A DNA stretch of 64,000 nucleotides from Paraburkholderia kirstenboschensis (GCF_904848585.1 NZ_CAJHCR010000004.1:310001-374000), one strand, 5' to 3'; shown: positions 19,280 to 28,345, counted from the stretch's first letter. Notes: a model not told the origin generated them from the letters alone. A program made the numbers and translations.

Positions 19280-20305
19280 TTACTTTTTGTCGACGATGAT
19301 CTGATCGAACGTCCCGCCGTCCGAGAAATGTGTTTGCTGCGCTTTCTGCCAGCTGCCGAACATTTCTTCGACGGTGAACGTCTTGATCGGCTTGAACTCG
19401 GCGGCGTGCTTCGCGAGCACGTTCTTGTCACGCGGACGCAGATGATGTTGCGCGATGATCTCCTGCGCGGCCGGCGACCATAGATAGTCCAGGTAAGCCT
19501 GCGCCTCCTTGCGCGTGCCGCGCTTGTCGACCACCTTGTCGACGATCGACACCGGCGGCGCGGCAAGCAGGCTCACCGACGGATACACCGCTTCGAAATT
19601 GCCCGCGCCCACGCCGGTGTTCATCAGCGCGACTTCGTTTTCGAATGTCACCAGCACATCGCCGATGCCGCGCTGCGTGAACGTCGTCGTTGCACCGCGG
19701 CCGCCCGTGTCGAGCACCGGCACATTCTTGAAGATCGCTTTTTCGAAGTCGAGCGCCTGTGCGTCGCTGCCGCCATGCTGCTTGCGATAACCCCATGCGG
19801 CCAGGTACGTATAGCGTCCGTTGCCCGAAGTCTTCGGATTCGCGATCACCACTTGCACGCCGGGCTTGGCCAGATCGTCCCAGTCCTTGATGTGCTTCGG
19901 ATTGCCCTTGCGCACGAGAAACACCATCGTAGTCGTGTACGGTGCGCTGTCGTCCGGCAGACGCGTACGCCAGTTGGCGGGGACCAGTTGGCCCTTTTCG
20001 GCGAGCAGGTCGATGTCGTTCGGCTGGTTCATCGTCACGACGTCTGCCTGCAAGCCCTGCAATACCGACAACGCCTGCGCGCTCGACGCGCCATGCGACT
20101 GGCGGATCGACACGCTCTCGCCGCTCTTCTGCTTGTACGCGGCGATGAAGCCGGCATTGATGTCCTTGTACAACTCGCGCGTCACGTCGTACGACACGTT
20201 CATCAACGACGTCTCCGCGTGCCCAGCCGACACGCCGCCGAGCGCAAGCGCGATTGCCGTGAAGCCCGCCGCCAGCCAGCGCGTTGTCCCCGTCCTGTCT
20301 GCCAT
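19280..20305 (-). CDS. sbp: Sulfate ABC transporter substrate-binding protein
   Basis: 341-aa periplasmic sulfate/thiosulfate-binding protein. It has a signal peptide (about residues 1-30, ending VSAGHA) and the family features LMNVSYDVTRELYKDIN, QSHGASSAQA, NPKTSGNGRYTYLAAWGY and GDVLVTFENE. The length matches Sbp/CysP. The cysTWA transporter genes are not adjacent in this window. The 191 bp upstream show no clear promoter. Confidence 0.93.
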   Translation of the reverse strand: MADRTGTTRWLAAGFTAIALALGGVSAGHAETSLMNVSYDVTRELYKDINAGFIAAYKQKSGESVSIRQSHGASSAQALSVLQGLQADVVTMNQPNDIDLLAEKGQLVPANWRTRLPDDSAPYTTTMVFLVRKGNPKHIKDWDDLAKPGVQVVIANPKTSGNGRYTYLAAWGYRKQHGGSDAQALDFEKAIFKNVPVLDTGGRGATTTFTQRGIGDVLVTFENEVALMNTGVGAGNFEAVYPSVSLLAAPPVSIVDKVVDKRGTRKEAQAYLDYLWSPAAQEIIAQHHLRPRDKNVLAKHAAEFKPIKTFTVEEMFGSWQKAQQTHFSDGGTFDQIIVDKK

Positions 20306-20496
20306 GTTGTCCCCGCTATCGATGATAAAAACTTGTGGCCGCGCAATTGCGCAACGTGAAGCGGGATTCTAGCGGATCGCCTCCGCGCGCCGCGGCCGAA
20401 GTCGGGCCGCGCGATAGTCGTCGCATGCCGGGCATCGAGCGGCGCACGATCAGAAGCCGAACAGGTCTGCCGAACAAATGGTCAACAACCGGCGCA

Positions 20497-21099
20497 TCAA
20501 ACCAGCGCGTGCTGCCCAATCTCGAACGCTTCGTCGCGAAAGCGCAGCGGCGCCGCGCAGTGCACCAGTGTGTCGATGAAATACTTCGCCCTCGGCCAAG
20601 GGCCGAACCCGGCTGCGGTATTGATATGCCCTGCGTCGCCCAGATTGACGAACGCGCTGCCAAAGCGCTGCGCGAGTTCGCGGGCGCCGGCGAGCGGCAT
20701 CCACGGATCGGTTTCGCTGCCGATCAGAATGGACGGAACGCCAACACGCCGCGCCTCGAACGGTCCGGCGAAAGCGAATTTTTGCGGGCTTGCGGGCGCG
20801 ACGAACAGCACGCCGACTACCTCATGTGCATACGACGCCTGCTGCAACGCGTGCGCAGCCGCGAGGCAGCCGAAGCTATGCGCGGCGAGCACGAACGGCC
20901 CCCGTTCACGCGCGAGCAGTTCGCGCAGCGAGTTCGCCCAACCTGCGACGTCCGGTGCATCCCAGTCGGCCTGCTCGACGCGCAACGACCGCGCGAACTG
21001 GCGTTCCAGCCAGCTTTGCCAATGTGCGCCCTCGCTGCCGTGCAGGCCCGGAACGGTCACGAGCCGCGGCGGCCACGGCGATGTGGTGCATGAAAGCAT
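20497..21099 (-). CDS. RBBP9/YdeN-family alpha/beta hydrolase
   Basis: 200-aa small serine hydrolase. VTVPGLHGSEGAHWQSWLE at the N terminus and the nucleophile elbow AAHSFGCLA near residue 72 are typical of the RBBP9/YdeN group. An Asp in GSETDPWMP and a His in GDAGHIN complete the triad. It is cytoplasmic, with no signal peptide, and lies upstream of sbp on the same strand with a 191-bp gap. The substrate is unknown. Confidence 0.88.
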   Translation of the reverse strand: MLSCTTSPWPPRLVTVPGLHGSEGAHWQSWLERQFARSLRVEQADWDAPDVAGWANSLRELLARERGPFVLAAHSFGCLAAAHALQQASYAHEVVGVLFVAPASPQKFAFAGPFEARRVGVPSILIGSETDPWMPLAGARELAQRFGSAFVNLGDAGHINTAAGFGPWPRAKYFIDTLVHCAAPLRFRDEAFEIGQHALV

Positions 21100-21301
21100 G
21101 TCTGTCCCTCGCTACGGGAAACCGGGAAGCCATTGTCCCGCCGTGCGACGCGTGGACGAACCAAGTTTTCGTGCTTTGTTTATGGAGTGGAGGGCGGGAA
21201 CTGGCGGCGCACAGGCCCGCGACGCGCACGGTCGTGCGCAACCGCGCGGGATTGCCGCCGAAAAAGTAGAATGAAGCCTATTCATAAAAGGAGGAGCCCT
21301 C

Positions 21302-21412
21302 ATGTCGCCAGCGTCGTGCGCTGCGCCGCAGCCGCCGGAAGCCTCGCAGCCATCCTGCCGCACCTCTTGTGCGAAGCGGCGCGATTGCGCATTCAACGGC
21401 GAGGTCGCATGA
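21302..21412 (+). CDS. Possible 36-aa leader peptide coupled to ghrA
   Basis: A very strong ribosome-binding sequence, AAAAGGAGGAG (21287-21297), stands 4 bp before an ATG at 21302. That ATG opens a 36-codon frame whose TGA overlaps the ghrA ATG (ATGA at 21409-21412). The peptide has four cysteines (residues 6, 19, 23, 29) and many Pro and Ala residues, and resembles nothing I know. It may be translated as a coupling leader for ghrA. The alternative is that the site marks an older, now frameshifted start of the downstream gene. Confidence 0.4.
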   Translation: MSPASCAAPQPPEASQPSCRTSCAKRRDCAFNGEVA

Positions 21413-22350
21413 AAATTCTCTTTTACATGCCGAACGGTGAAGCCGCCGCCTGGCTGCACGACTTCGCCCGCGCGCTGCCGGAGGCCGATCTGCGCGAATG
21501 GCAGCCCGGCGACACCGCGCCCGCCGACTTCGCCGTCGTATGGCGCCCGCCGCGCGAGATGCTGGCCGGCCGCAGCGATCTGCGCGCGATCTTCAATCTC
21601 GGCGCAGGCGTCGACGCCATTCTCGCGCTCGAACGCGATCAGCCCGGCACGTTGCCCGGCAACGCTCAGTTGATCCGCCTCGAAGACACCGGCATGGCGC
21701 CGCAAATGGCCGAGTACGTAACGCATGCGGTGCTGCGCTATCTGCGGCGCTTCGACGAATATCAGACGCTGCAACGCGAGCGGCGCTGGCAAGTACTCGA
21801 TCCGCATCCGCGCGAGACGTTCACGGTGGGTGTGCTCGGACTCGGCATGCTCGGCGCACATGTCGCGCAAAAGGTCGCGGCGTTCGGCATGCCGGTGCGC
21901 GGTTATAGCCGTAGCGCGCGGCATGTCGAAGGCATCACTACGTTTGCTGGCGCGGCGCAGTTCGACGCGTTTCTCGACGGCGTGAAGGTACTCGTGAATC
22001 TGCTGCCGCATACGCCGGATACCGCCGACGTGCTCGGCGCGCGCACGTTTTCGCGGCTTGAACGCGGCGCGTATCTGATCAACGTTGCACGCGGCGCGCA
22101 TCTCGTCGAAGCAGATCTGCTCGGCGCGCTAGCAAGCGGCCAACTCGCCGCGGCCACGCTCGACGTGTTTCGCGAGGAACCGCTACCCGCCGATCACCCG
22201 TTCTGGCAGGAGCCGCGCATTACCGTTACGCCGCACATGTCCGCGCTGACGTTGCGCGAAGAAAGCGTCGAGCAGATCGCGGAAAAAATGTTGGCGCTGG
22301 AGCGTGGGGAAGCAGTCGGCGGCGTGGTGGATATCGAACGCGGATACTGA
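21409..22350 (+). CDS. ghrA: Glyoxylate/hydroxypyruvate reductase A
   Basis: 313-aa D-2-hydroxyacid dehydrogenase, the same length as GhrA, reducing glyoxylate and hydroxypyruvate with NADPH. The dinucleotide-binding motif GVLGLGMLG begins near residue 142. The catalytic region has NVARGAHLVE with its Arg, the Glu in DVFREEPLP, and the active-site His in VTPHMSALT. The ATG at 21409 gives the natural N terminus MKILFYMPNG; the longer open frame upstream is rejected as non-homologous. It has only GAGG with short spacing before it, and overlaps a short SD-led ORF. Confidence 0.9.
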   Translation: MKILFYMPNGEAAAWLHDFARALPEADLREWQPGDTAPADFAVVWRPPREMLAGRSDLRAIFNLGAGVDAILALERDQPGTLPGNAQLIRLEDTGMAPQMAEYVTHAVLRYLRRFDEYQTLQRERRWQVLDPHPRETFTVGVLGLGMLGAHVAQKVAAFGMPVRGYSRSARHVEGITTFAGAAQFDAFLDGVKVLVNLLPHTPDTADVLGARTFSRLERGAYLINVARGAHLVEADLLGALASGQLAAATLDVFREEPLPADHPFWQEPRITVTPHMSALTLREESVEQIAEKMLALERGEAVGGVVDIERGY

Positions 22351-22426
22351 CATCGTCGAATTGCATGGGCGGGAGCAGGTACCGAACCGCCAACTCTGAT
22401 CGACTACTGTGTATGGGGAGACAATC

Positions 22427-23356
22427 ATGGCTGTACCGCAGCAAGTGAAAATCGTCGAAGTCGGTCCGCGCGACGGCCTTCAGAATGAGAAGGAGTTTGT
22501 CCCGACCGCCACCAAGATCGAATTGATCAACCGGCTCTCCGCAGCGGGATTTCGCAACGTCGAAGCGGCGTCGTTCGTGTCGCCCAAATGGGTGCCACAG
22601 ATGGCCGACGGCGCGGAAGTCATGTCCGGCATCGAGCGCCGCCCCGGCACCATCTATTCGGTGCTCACGCCTAACCTGCGCGGCTTCGAAGGCGCGCTTG
22701 CCGCGCGCGCGGACGAGATCGTGATCTTCGGTGCCGCGAGCGAAGCGTTCTCGCAGAAGAACATCAACTGCAGCATCGCGGAAAGTATCGAACGATTCGC
22801 GCCGGTCGCGCAGGCAGCCAAGCAGCACGGCCTGCGCATTCGCGGCAGCGTGTCGTGCGCGCTGGGTTGTCCGTATCAAGGCGAGGTGCCGGTCGCGTCG
22901 GTAGTCGACGTGGTGCAACGCTTTGCAGCGCTCGGCTGCGATGAAATCGACATAGCCGACACGATCGGCGTCGGCACGCCGAAGCGCACGCGCGAAGTCT
23001 TCGAAGCGGTGACACAGGTGTTTCCGCGCGAGCGTCTGTCCGGGCACTTTCACGACACGTACGGCCAGGCGCTTGCCAACATCTACGCGGCGCTGCAGGA
23101 AGGCATCGAAATCTATCACGCGTCGGTGGCGGGGCTCGGCGGCTGTCCGTATGCGAAGGGCGCAACTGGCAACGTCGCGACCGAAGACGTGCTGTATCTG
23201 ATGAACGGCCTCGGCATCGAGACCGGCATCGACCTTGCTCAAGTCGTGGCAATCGGCGATTTCATTTCCACGTCGATCGGCCGGCCGAACGTTTCGCGCG
23301 CCGGCAAGGCGCTGCTCGCGAAGTCGCGCAGCGAAGCAGCGGCCAACTGCGTTTGA
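22427..23356 (+). CDS. Hydroxymethylglutaryl-CoA lyase
   Basis: 309-aa TIM-barrel lyase that splits HMG-CoA into acetoacetate and acetyl-CoA, the last step of leucine degradation. Signatures: VGPRDGLQNE with the catalytic Arg, the metal ligands in SGHFHDTYG, and the active-site loop GLGGCPYAKGATGN with its Cys. GGGGAG precedes the ATG at 22427; the in-frame ATG 18 bp upstream has no such site. In other genomes it is called mvaB, hmgL or liuE. It matches the leucine/acyl-CoA theme of the 4-11 kb block, though it is not next to the other Liu enzymes. Confidence 0.95.
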   Translation: MAVPQQVKIVEVGPRDGLQNEKEFVPTATKIELINRLSAAGFRNVEAASFVSPKWVPQMADGAEVMSGIERRPGTIYSVLTPNLRGFEGALAARADEIVIFGAASEAFSQKNINCSIAESIERFAPVAQAAKQHGLRIRGSVSCALGCPYQGEVPVASVVDVVQRFAALGCDEIDIADTIGVGTPKRTREVFEAVTQVFPRERLSGHFHDTYGQALANIYAALQEGIEIYHASVAGLGGCPYAKGATGNVATEDVLYLMNGLGIETGIDLAQVVAIGDFISTSIGRPNVSRAGKALLAKSRSEAAANCV

Positions 23357-23417
23357 GCCTGGGTCGGACGCCTCGCTCAAGACATTGCCGGACACCAGAC
23401 AATCAGGACCTGACACG

Positions 23418-23939
23418 ATGACGGACCATGCTTCTCTTGAATCAGACGACCTCACCGCATTACCGGACTCGGCCCGCCGCGTCGCACTGCTGCTTCGCGA
23501 GCGCGGTCACAGTGGCCGGATCGTCATGCTGCCGGAGACCGGCAAGACTTCCGCCGAAGCCGCCGCCGGGCTTGGCTGTTCGGTCGCGCAGATCGCAAAG
23601 TCGATTCTGTTTCGCCGTCGCGAAGACGATGCGCCGGTGCTGGTGGTAGCAAGCGGCGCGAATCGCGTCGATGAAAAGAAAGTGGCGGCGCAAGTCGGCG
23701 ACATCGGCCGCGCCGACGCGAAGTTCGTCCGCGAAAAAACCGGCTATGCAATTGGCGGCGTGTGTCCGGTCGGTCATGCGGTCGAACCGGTCACGCTGAT
23801 CGACGAAGACCTCCTCGCGCTCGACAGCCTGTGGGCGGCCGCCGGACATCCGCATGCGGTGTTCAATCTGACCGCCCAGGAACTGGTTGCATTGACGGGC
23901 GCGCCGGTAGTCGACGTAGCGCTGCGCGAGACGGCCTGA
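23418..23939 (+). CDS. YbaK/EbsC-family aminoacyl-tRNA deacylase-like protein
   Basis: 173-aa protein of the YbaK/ProX editing-domain family, whose members hydrolyse mischarged aminoacyl-tRNA. Typical segments are the [14 protein letters not shown] and [15 protein letters not shown] blocks and the glycine-rich [12 protein letters not shown] loop. The ATG at 23418 is used because the homology begins there. It lies 4 bp before the DUF1289 gene in a run of short, close-packed genes. Substrate amino acid is not predictable. Confidence 0.88.
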   Translation: MTDHASLESDDLTALPDSARRVALLLRERGHSGRIVMLPETGKTSAEAAAGLGCSVAQIAKSILFRRREDDAPVLVVASGANRVDEKKVAAQVGDIGRADAKFVREKTGYAIGGVCPVGHAVEPVTLIDEDLLALDSLWAAAGHPHAVFNLTAQELVALTGAPVVDVALRETA

Positions 23940-23943
23940 CGCG

Positions 23944-24171
23944 ATGACAGCGGTAATCGACAAAGCAACACAGGCCGGCGGCGTGCCGTCGCCATGCATC
24001 AACGTGTGCCGGATGGATGCGTCGACCGGCTGGTGCGAAGGATGCCTGCGCACCATCGACGAAATCGCCGGCTGGTCGATCTACGACGACCACGAGAAGC
24101 GCGCCGTGTGGGAGGCACTGGAGGCCCGCCGCGCCGGGTTGATCGCAAGCCAGGCAAAGGTGCAGCCATGA
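23944..24171 (+). CDS. DUF1289 domain protein
   Basis: 75-aa protein with the DUF1289 cysteine signature: CINVCRMD followed by GWCEGC, spaced C-x3-C-x8-C-x2-C, then a conserved EIAGW segment. The cysteines suggest a small metal-binding module, but the function is not known. Its stop overlaps the MaoC gene start by 4 bp (ATGA), so it is coupled to it. Confidence 0.85.
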   Translation: MTAVIDKATQAGGVPSPCINVCRMDASTGWCEGCLRTIDEIAGWSIYDDHEKRAVWEALEARRAGLIASQAKVQP

Positions 24172-24653
24172 ACGCGCCGCCGCGCGTTGTCACCATCGGT
24201 GAGACTTTCAGCTCGACGCTCACGTTGTCGGCAGATTCGGTGAAGTCGTTCGCTACGCTCGTCAACGATATGAACCCGCTGCATCACGACGAAGCCTATG
24301 CGGCGCAAAGCCGCTTCGGCGGTCTCATTGCGTCCGGCACACAGCCCACCGCGCACTTCATGGCGCTGCTCGCGACGCATTTTTCAACCTACGCGCAGCC
24401 GCTCGGACTCGAGTTCGATATCAAGCTGAAAAAGGCCGCGCATGCAGGCGACACGCTCACCATGACCTGGCGCGTGCGCGACGCTTACTGGAAGCCAAGC
24501 CTGAACGGCGACCTCACGCACCTGGAGGGCTCGGTCAAGAACCAGCGTGGTGAAGTTGCAGTGGTCGGCACGTCGACCATTCTCGTGATGCCGAAAGTCG
24601 AGGCTTCCGTGAACGCAAGCGTAGGAGCCGGCTCGGGCATGGGCACGCTATGA
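24168..24653 (+). CDS. MaoC-family (hot-dog fold) dehydratase
   Basis: 161-aa single-domain hot-dog protein. The hydratase-2 motif is seen at [13 protein letters not shown] (Asp and His catalytic positions), followed by [16 protein letters not shown]. Members hydrate enoyl-CoA or related thioesters. The ATG at 24168 overlaps the upstream stop and the gene ends in an ATGA overlap with the MBL-fold gene, so three genes form one coupled unit. The substrate is unknown. Confidence 0.88.
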   Translation: MNAPPRVVTIGETFSSTLTLSADSVKSFATLVNDMNPLHHDEAYAAQSRFGGLIASGTQPTAHFMALLATHFSTYAQPLGLEFDIKLKKAAHAGDTLTMTWRVRDAYWKPSLNGDLTHLEGSVKNQRGEVAVVGTSTILVMPKVEASVNASVGAGSGMGTL

Positions 24654-25579
24654 ACGCATTGCCTGCATCGATCCGCGTCTTCGAGCGCGGCTGGCTTTCG
24701 TCGAACAACGTGCTGCTCGTCGACGACGACTGCGCCGCCATCGTGGACACGGGTTACGCGACGCATGCGCACCAAACCCTGGCCCTCGTCCAGCAGGCGC
24801 TCGGCGAGCGGCCACTCGATCTGGTCGTCAACACGCATCTACATTCAGACCATTGCGGCGGCAATGCGCTGTTGCAATCGGCGTGGCCGTGCCGCACGCT
24901 GATCCCCGCCTCCGAAGCGGGCGCCGTGCGCGACTGGGACGAGGCGCGTCTGAGCTTCCGCGCGACCGGGCAGACCTGCGAGCGCTTCGGCTTCACAGGC
25001 ACAATCGAGCCGGGCGCGACGCTGCGGCTCGGCGCGCTCGACTGGCAGGTGCTCGGCGCACCCGGTCACGATCCGCATTCGCTGATGCTGTACTGCGCGG
25101 ACGAACGGGTACTCATTAGCGCCGACGCGCTGTGGGAGAACGGCTTCGGCGTGATCTTTCCGGAGCTCGAAGGCGAAAGCGGCTTCGCGGAGGAGCAGGC
25201 GGTGCTCGAAGCCATTGCCGAGCTCGACGTCCGCCTTGTGATTCCCGGCCATGGCGCACCGTTCACGAACGTCGGACAGGCGCTGGAACGGGCTTTCTCC
25301 CGCGTGGCGTGGTTGCGCGCGGACCCGGCACGCAATGCCAGGAACGCGCTCAAGGTGCTGATCGTCTTCAAGCTGCTCGACGTCCGCGCGATGAGCTTTA
25401 CGACGCTGCTGCAAATGCTCGACGACGCGGCGGTCATGCGTGCGGCCGCTTCGATACTGAAGCCGCGTGGCGAATGGCCCGCACTCGTCAAAACGATTGT
25501 GGATGAACTGGCTGCGGGAAACGGACCGCTCATGGTGGAAGGCGAGCAGATCGTCGCGCGCGCGGCGCAAAGGGCGTGA
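24650..25579 (+). CDS. MBL-fold metallo-hydrolase
   Basis: 309-aa metallo-beta-lactamase-fold enzyme. The zinc motif HLHSDH lies at about residues 62-67, followed by the distal ligands in GAPGHDPHS, SADAL and PGHGAP. The C-terminal 100 residues form an extra helical region, as in lactamase-B2-type thioesterases. It is coupled to the MaoC gene through an ATGA overlap. It is distinct from the other MBL-fold protein in the window (3219-4289). Confidence 0.88.
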   Translation: MNALPASIRVFERGWLSSNNVLLVDDDCAAIVDTGYATHAHQTLALVQQALGERPLDLVVNTHLHSDHCGGNALLQSAWPCRTLIPASEAGAVRDWDEARLSFRATGQTCERFGFTGTIEPGATLRLGALDWQVLGAPGHDPHSLMLYCADERVLISADALWENGFGVIFPELEGESGFAEEQAVLEAIAELDVRLVIPGHGAPFTNVGQALERAFSRVAWLRADPARNARNALKVLIVFKLLDVRAMSFTTLLQMLDDAAVMRAAASILKPRGEWPALVKTIVDELAAGNGPLMVEGEQIVARAAQRA

Positions 25580-25689
25580 GCACCTACGTTGCTTGAAGCG
25601 ATTGAGTGTCCGGGCACTGGCCGCCGGCCCATGCGCGTTGGCAAGAGCGCCGGCCCCGGCCGGCTAAGGAAAAACGCCGCCACAAAAAG

Positions 25690-25720
25690 AAAGCCGCTCG
25701 ACCCGTAAAGGCGAGCGGCG
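25690..25720 (-). terminator. Intrinsic terminator on the minus strand
   Basis: Stem GCCGCTCG (25693-25700) and CGAGCGGC (25712-25719), followed on the minus strand by TTTCTTTTTG. It lies 240 bp beyond the EamA stop but only 20 bp beyond the stop of a short basic ORF at 25740-25922, and also faces the converging MBL-fold gene. Confidence 0.75.
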
Positions 25721-25739
25721 GAAATTCTGTCGGACGTGA

Positions 25740-25922
25740 TCAGCGTCTGGTCGAATGATACGCGCGCGCGATTTTTGACCGCATCAGTGATTTCCCTACA
25801 GATGTTTGACGGCGGCTGCTCACCCGCATGCGGCCCGAAAGCAGACGCGAGCCGCGACGAGCCTTACGAACGATTGGTCCGCTGATATGAACAAACGTTC
25901 GCGCATATGCTTTGCAATCCAT
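25740..25922 (-). CDS. Possible small basic protein (60 aa), uncertain
   Basis: A 60-codon frame lies between the EamA gene and an intrinsic terminator on the same strand. The product is very rich in Arg, Lys and Ser (for example KARRGSRLLSGRMRVSSRR). It has no strong ribosome site before the ATG at 25922. A transcript from the EamA promoter would include it and stop at 25690-25720. I recognise no family. It could equally be chance coding in a 3' untranslated region. Confidence 0.25.
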   Translation of the reverse strand: MDCKAYARTFVHISGPIVRKARRGSRLLSGRMRVSSRRQTSVGKSLMRSKIARAYHSTRR

Positions 25923-25960
25923 AGCATTGCGGCTCGCCGCGTTGACCGGATGCGCGGCGC

Positions 25961-26860
25961 TCAGACGGACGGCACGCGCCTTTGCGGCACGATGCGCCAA
26001 CCGAGATTGACGCCGGCAGCCGCAACGAGGATCAGCACCGCGCCCAGCACCTGAATCCACGCGAGCGCCTGACCAAAAGCAACCCGGTCGACGATGATCG
26101 CCACCACCGGATAAATGAATGACAGCGCGCCGGTCATGGAGGTCGGCAGCTTCTGGATAGCACCGTACAGCAACACGTACATGAGGCCCGTGTTCACGAC
26201 GCCCAGCACGATCAACTCGATCCATTGCGCACCGGTGGCGGGCAGCGCGTCGAAACGCACGAGCGGCGCCAGCATGACCACGCCGAGCAACACCTGGATC
26301 AGTGCAATCAGATGCGGCGGCGTGCCCTTCAGGCGCTTCGTGATGATCGAGGAGGCCGCGTACATCGCAGCCGCGCCCACCGCGTAGGCGATACCCACGA
26401 GATATTGCCCCGGCACCGCCAGTACCGCCGGTTCGACCTTGACGACAAACACGAGCCCGACGAATGCGATCAGCAGCCATGCCACCGTCGACGCGCTAAT
26501 GCGCTCGCGAAACACGAGAGCGCCGAGCGCCACCAGCATGAAAGGTTGCGTGTTGTAGACGGCCGTCGCCATCGAGATCGACGCGCGCGAATAGGCGGCG
26601 AACAGCAGCACCCAGTTCGCGACGATCGCCGCGCCGCCGAGCAACGCGAGCCCAAGCATCTTCCACGAGAACAGCTTGCGCCTGAAGAGACCGAGCACTG
26701 CGCACACCAGCGCGAGCGTTGCGCCGCCGAAAATGCAACGGAAAAACACCACATTGAACGGGCTCTGCTGCGACGACACCACCAGCCAGCCGATCGTGCC
26801 CGACATCAGCATTGCGATGCTCATCTCCGCCGCACCGCGCCGGATTTCGTTTGAAGCCAT
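25961..26860 (-). CDS. EamA/DMT-family transporter
   Basis: 299-aa inner-membrane protein with about ten predicted hydrophobic segments in two EamA repeats, as in the drug/metabolite transporter superfamily. Repeat features such as FRCIFGGATLAL and YNTQPFMLVALGALVFRERIS occur in the first half and ITKRLKG...LIQVLLGVVML in the second. GAGGATCGG precedes the ATG. It is divergent from an Lrp/AsnC regulator, a common pairing in which the regulator controls an exporter for an amino acid or related metabolite. The substrate is not predictable. Confidence 0.92.
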   Translation of the reverse strand: MASNEIRRGAAEMSIAMLMSGTIGWLVVSSQQSPFNVVFFRCIFGGATLALVCAVLGLFRRKLFSWKMLGLALLGGAAIVANWVLLFAAYSRASISMATAVYNTQPFMLVALGALVFRERISASTVAWLLIAFVGLVFVVKVEPAVLAVPGQYLVGIAYAVGAAAMYAASSIITKRLKGTPPHLIALIQVLLGVVMLAPLVRFDALPATGAQWIELIVLGVVNTGLMYVLLYGAIQKLPTSMTGALSFIYPVVAIIVDRVAFGQALAWIQVLGAVLILVAAAGVNLGWRIVPQRRVPSV

Positions 26861-26973
26861 GATCCGATCCTCGATTGAATTCTGCCTGACAAGCAGTGTA
26901 GATAATCCGCTCTCGTGAATACATGGCTAAACTTAAGCGATACTGCGATCAAACCTAATAATCGAAGGCCGTC

Positions 26974-27444
26974 ATGACAAAACGCCTCGCACAGCCCGCG
27001 CCTGCTACGCTCGACGAAACCGACCGCGCGCTCCTCGCCGCGCTCGCCGAAGACGCGCGCCGGCCAGTCAGCGAACTTGCTCGCCTCGTAGGACTATCGG
27101 CGCCCAGCACGGCCGAGCGCATTCGACGCCTGGAAGCGCAAGGCGTGATCGAGCGCTTCACAGTGCAGCTCGATCCGCGCGCGTTAGGCTTTACGCTGCA
27201 AGCCATCGTGCGCGTGAAGCCTTTGCCCGGCCAGTTGCATCTGGTGGAAGAAGTGATCCGGCGAATTCCGGAGTTTGTGGAATGCGACAAAGTGACGGGC
27301 GACGATTGCTTCATCTGCCGCCTCTATCTGCATTCGATCGAGCAGCTCGACGAGATTCTGTCGAAGGTAGCCGAGCGGGCGGAGACCAGCACCGCGATCG
27401 TCAAATCGACGCCCATCGCGCGGCGCCTGCCGCCGCTCGGTTAA
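26974..27444 (+). CDS. Lrp/AsnC-family transcriptional regulator
   Basis: 156-aa regulator. The N-terminal helix-turn-helix covers about residues 14-62 (DETDRALLAALAEDARRPVSELA, then SAPSTAERIRRLEAQGVI), followed by the RAM ligand-binding domain with VRVKPLPGQ and KVTGDDCFICRLYL. It is transcribed away from the EamA transporter and is its probable regulator. The effector is likely an amino acid, by family. Confidence 0.92.
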   Translation: MTKRLAQPAPATLDETDRALLAALAEDARRPVSELARLVGLSAPSTAERIRRLEAQGVIERFTVQLDPRALGFTLQAIVRVKPLPGQLHLVEEVIRRIPEFVECDKVTGDDCFICRLYLHSIEQLDEILSKVAERAETSTAIVKSTPIARRLPPLG

Positions 27445-27454
27445 GCGAGCAACG

Positions 27455-28345
27455 CTACTTTTCGAGCGCTTCGAAGAACGACAGCATTTCGGCGACCAGC
27501 TCGTCAGGCGCCTCTTCGGGTATGTAGTGGCCGCAAGACAGCGAACGGCCGCTCACGTCGCGCGCCACGTGACGCCATTCGTCCAGCGCGTCGAAGCATT
27601 TTTCGATCACGCCCTTGTCGCCCCACAACACGCGCAACGGGCAGGCAATCTTCTGCCCGCGCTCGATGTCCGCGCGGTCGTGCTCGAGGTCGATACTCGC
27701 CGACGCGCGGTAGTCCTCGCACATTGCATGCACCGCACCGGGTTGCGCGAGCGCCAAGCGGTAAGCGTCGAGCGCGGCCGGGTCGAACGGCGCGAGACCC
27801 GCGTGACGGCTTCCCATCACCGCATCGACATAAGCGGCCGGGTTCGCGCCGATCAGCGTTTCGGGCAGCGGCTCCGGCTGAATCAGGAAGAACCAGTGGA
27901 AGTAATGCGTGGCGAAGGTGCGGTCGGTGGCTTCGTACATGGCTAGTGTCGGCGCAATGTCGAGCAGCATCAGACGTTCGACGGCGTCCGCATGATCGAG
28001 CGCCATGCGATGCGCGACGCGGGCGCCGCGGTCATGCGCGCAGACGAGAAAGCGCTCGAACCCGAAGTGCCGCATCACTGCGACCTGATCGGCGGCCATG
28101 GTGCGTTTCGAATACGGCGCATGCGCGGCATCGCTCTGCGGCTTTCCGGATGCGCCATAGCCGCGAAGATCGGTGGCAATGACCGTGAAGTGCTGAGCCA
28201 GTTGATCCGCGCAGCGCGCCCAGATCAGATGCGATTGCGGATGGCCGTGTAGCAGGAGAAGCGGCGGCCCCGCTCCGCCCTTCACTCCGAAGATATCTGC
28301 ATCGCCCGCGGCGACGCGAAAGGGCGTGAAATTCTCGAAGGCCAT
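27455..28345 (-). CDS. Alpha/beta hydrolase, fluoroacetate-dehalogenase-like
   Basis: 296-aa hydrolase whose key residues match fluoroacetate dehalogenase: nucleophile D105 with R106 and R109 (HDRGAR, carboxylate binding), D129, the halide-site residues H150, W151 and Y212, and the general base H273. In the structurally known Burkholderia sp. FA1 enzyme the equivalents lie at almost the same numbers (D104, R105, R108, D128, H149, W150, Y212, H271, from memory). Haloalkane dehalogenases and epoxide hydrolases lack this set. I therefore infer activity on a haloacetate, though the fluoride preference needs assay. Its end faces the end of the AsnC gene. Confidence 0.82.
   Translation of the reverse strand: MAFENFTPFRVAAGDADIFGVKGGAGPPLLLLHGHPQSHLIWARCADQLAQHFTVIATDLRGYGASGKPQSDAAHAPYSKRTMAADQVAVMRHFGFERFLVCAHDRGARVAHRMALDHADAVERLMLLDIAPTLAMYEATDRTFATHYFHWFFLIQPEPLPETLIGANPAAYVDAVMGSRHAGLAPFDPAALDAYRLALAQPGAVHAMCEDYRASASIDLEHDRADIERGQKIACPLRVLWGDKGVIEKCFDALDEWRHVARDVSGRSLSCGHYIPEEAPDELVAEMLSFFEALEK

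Noticed and set aside
21133..21408. Long N-terminal extension of ghrA in frame
   Set aside because: The natural MKILFYMPNG start is at 21409 and the extension has non-coding composition.
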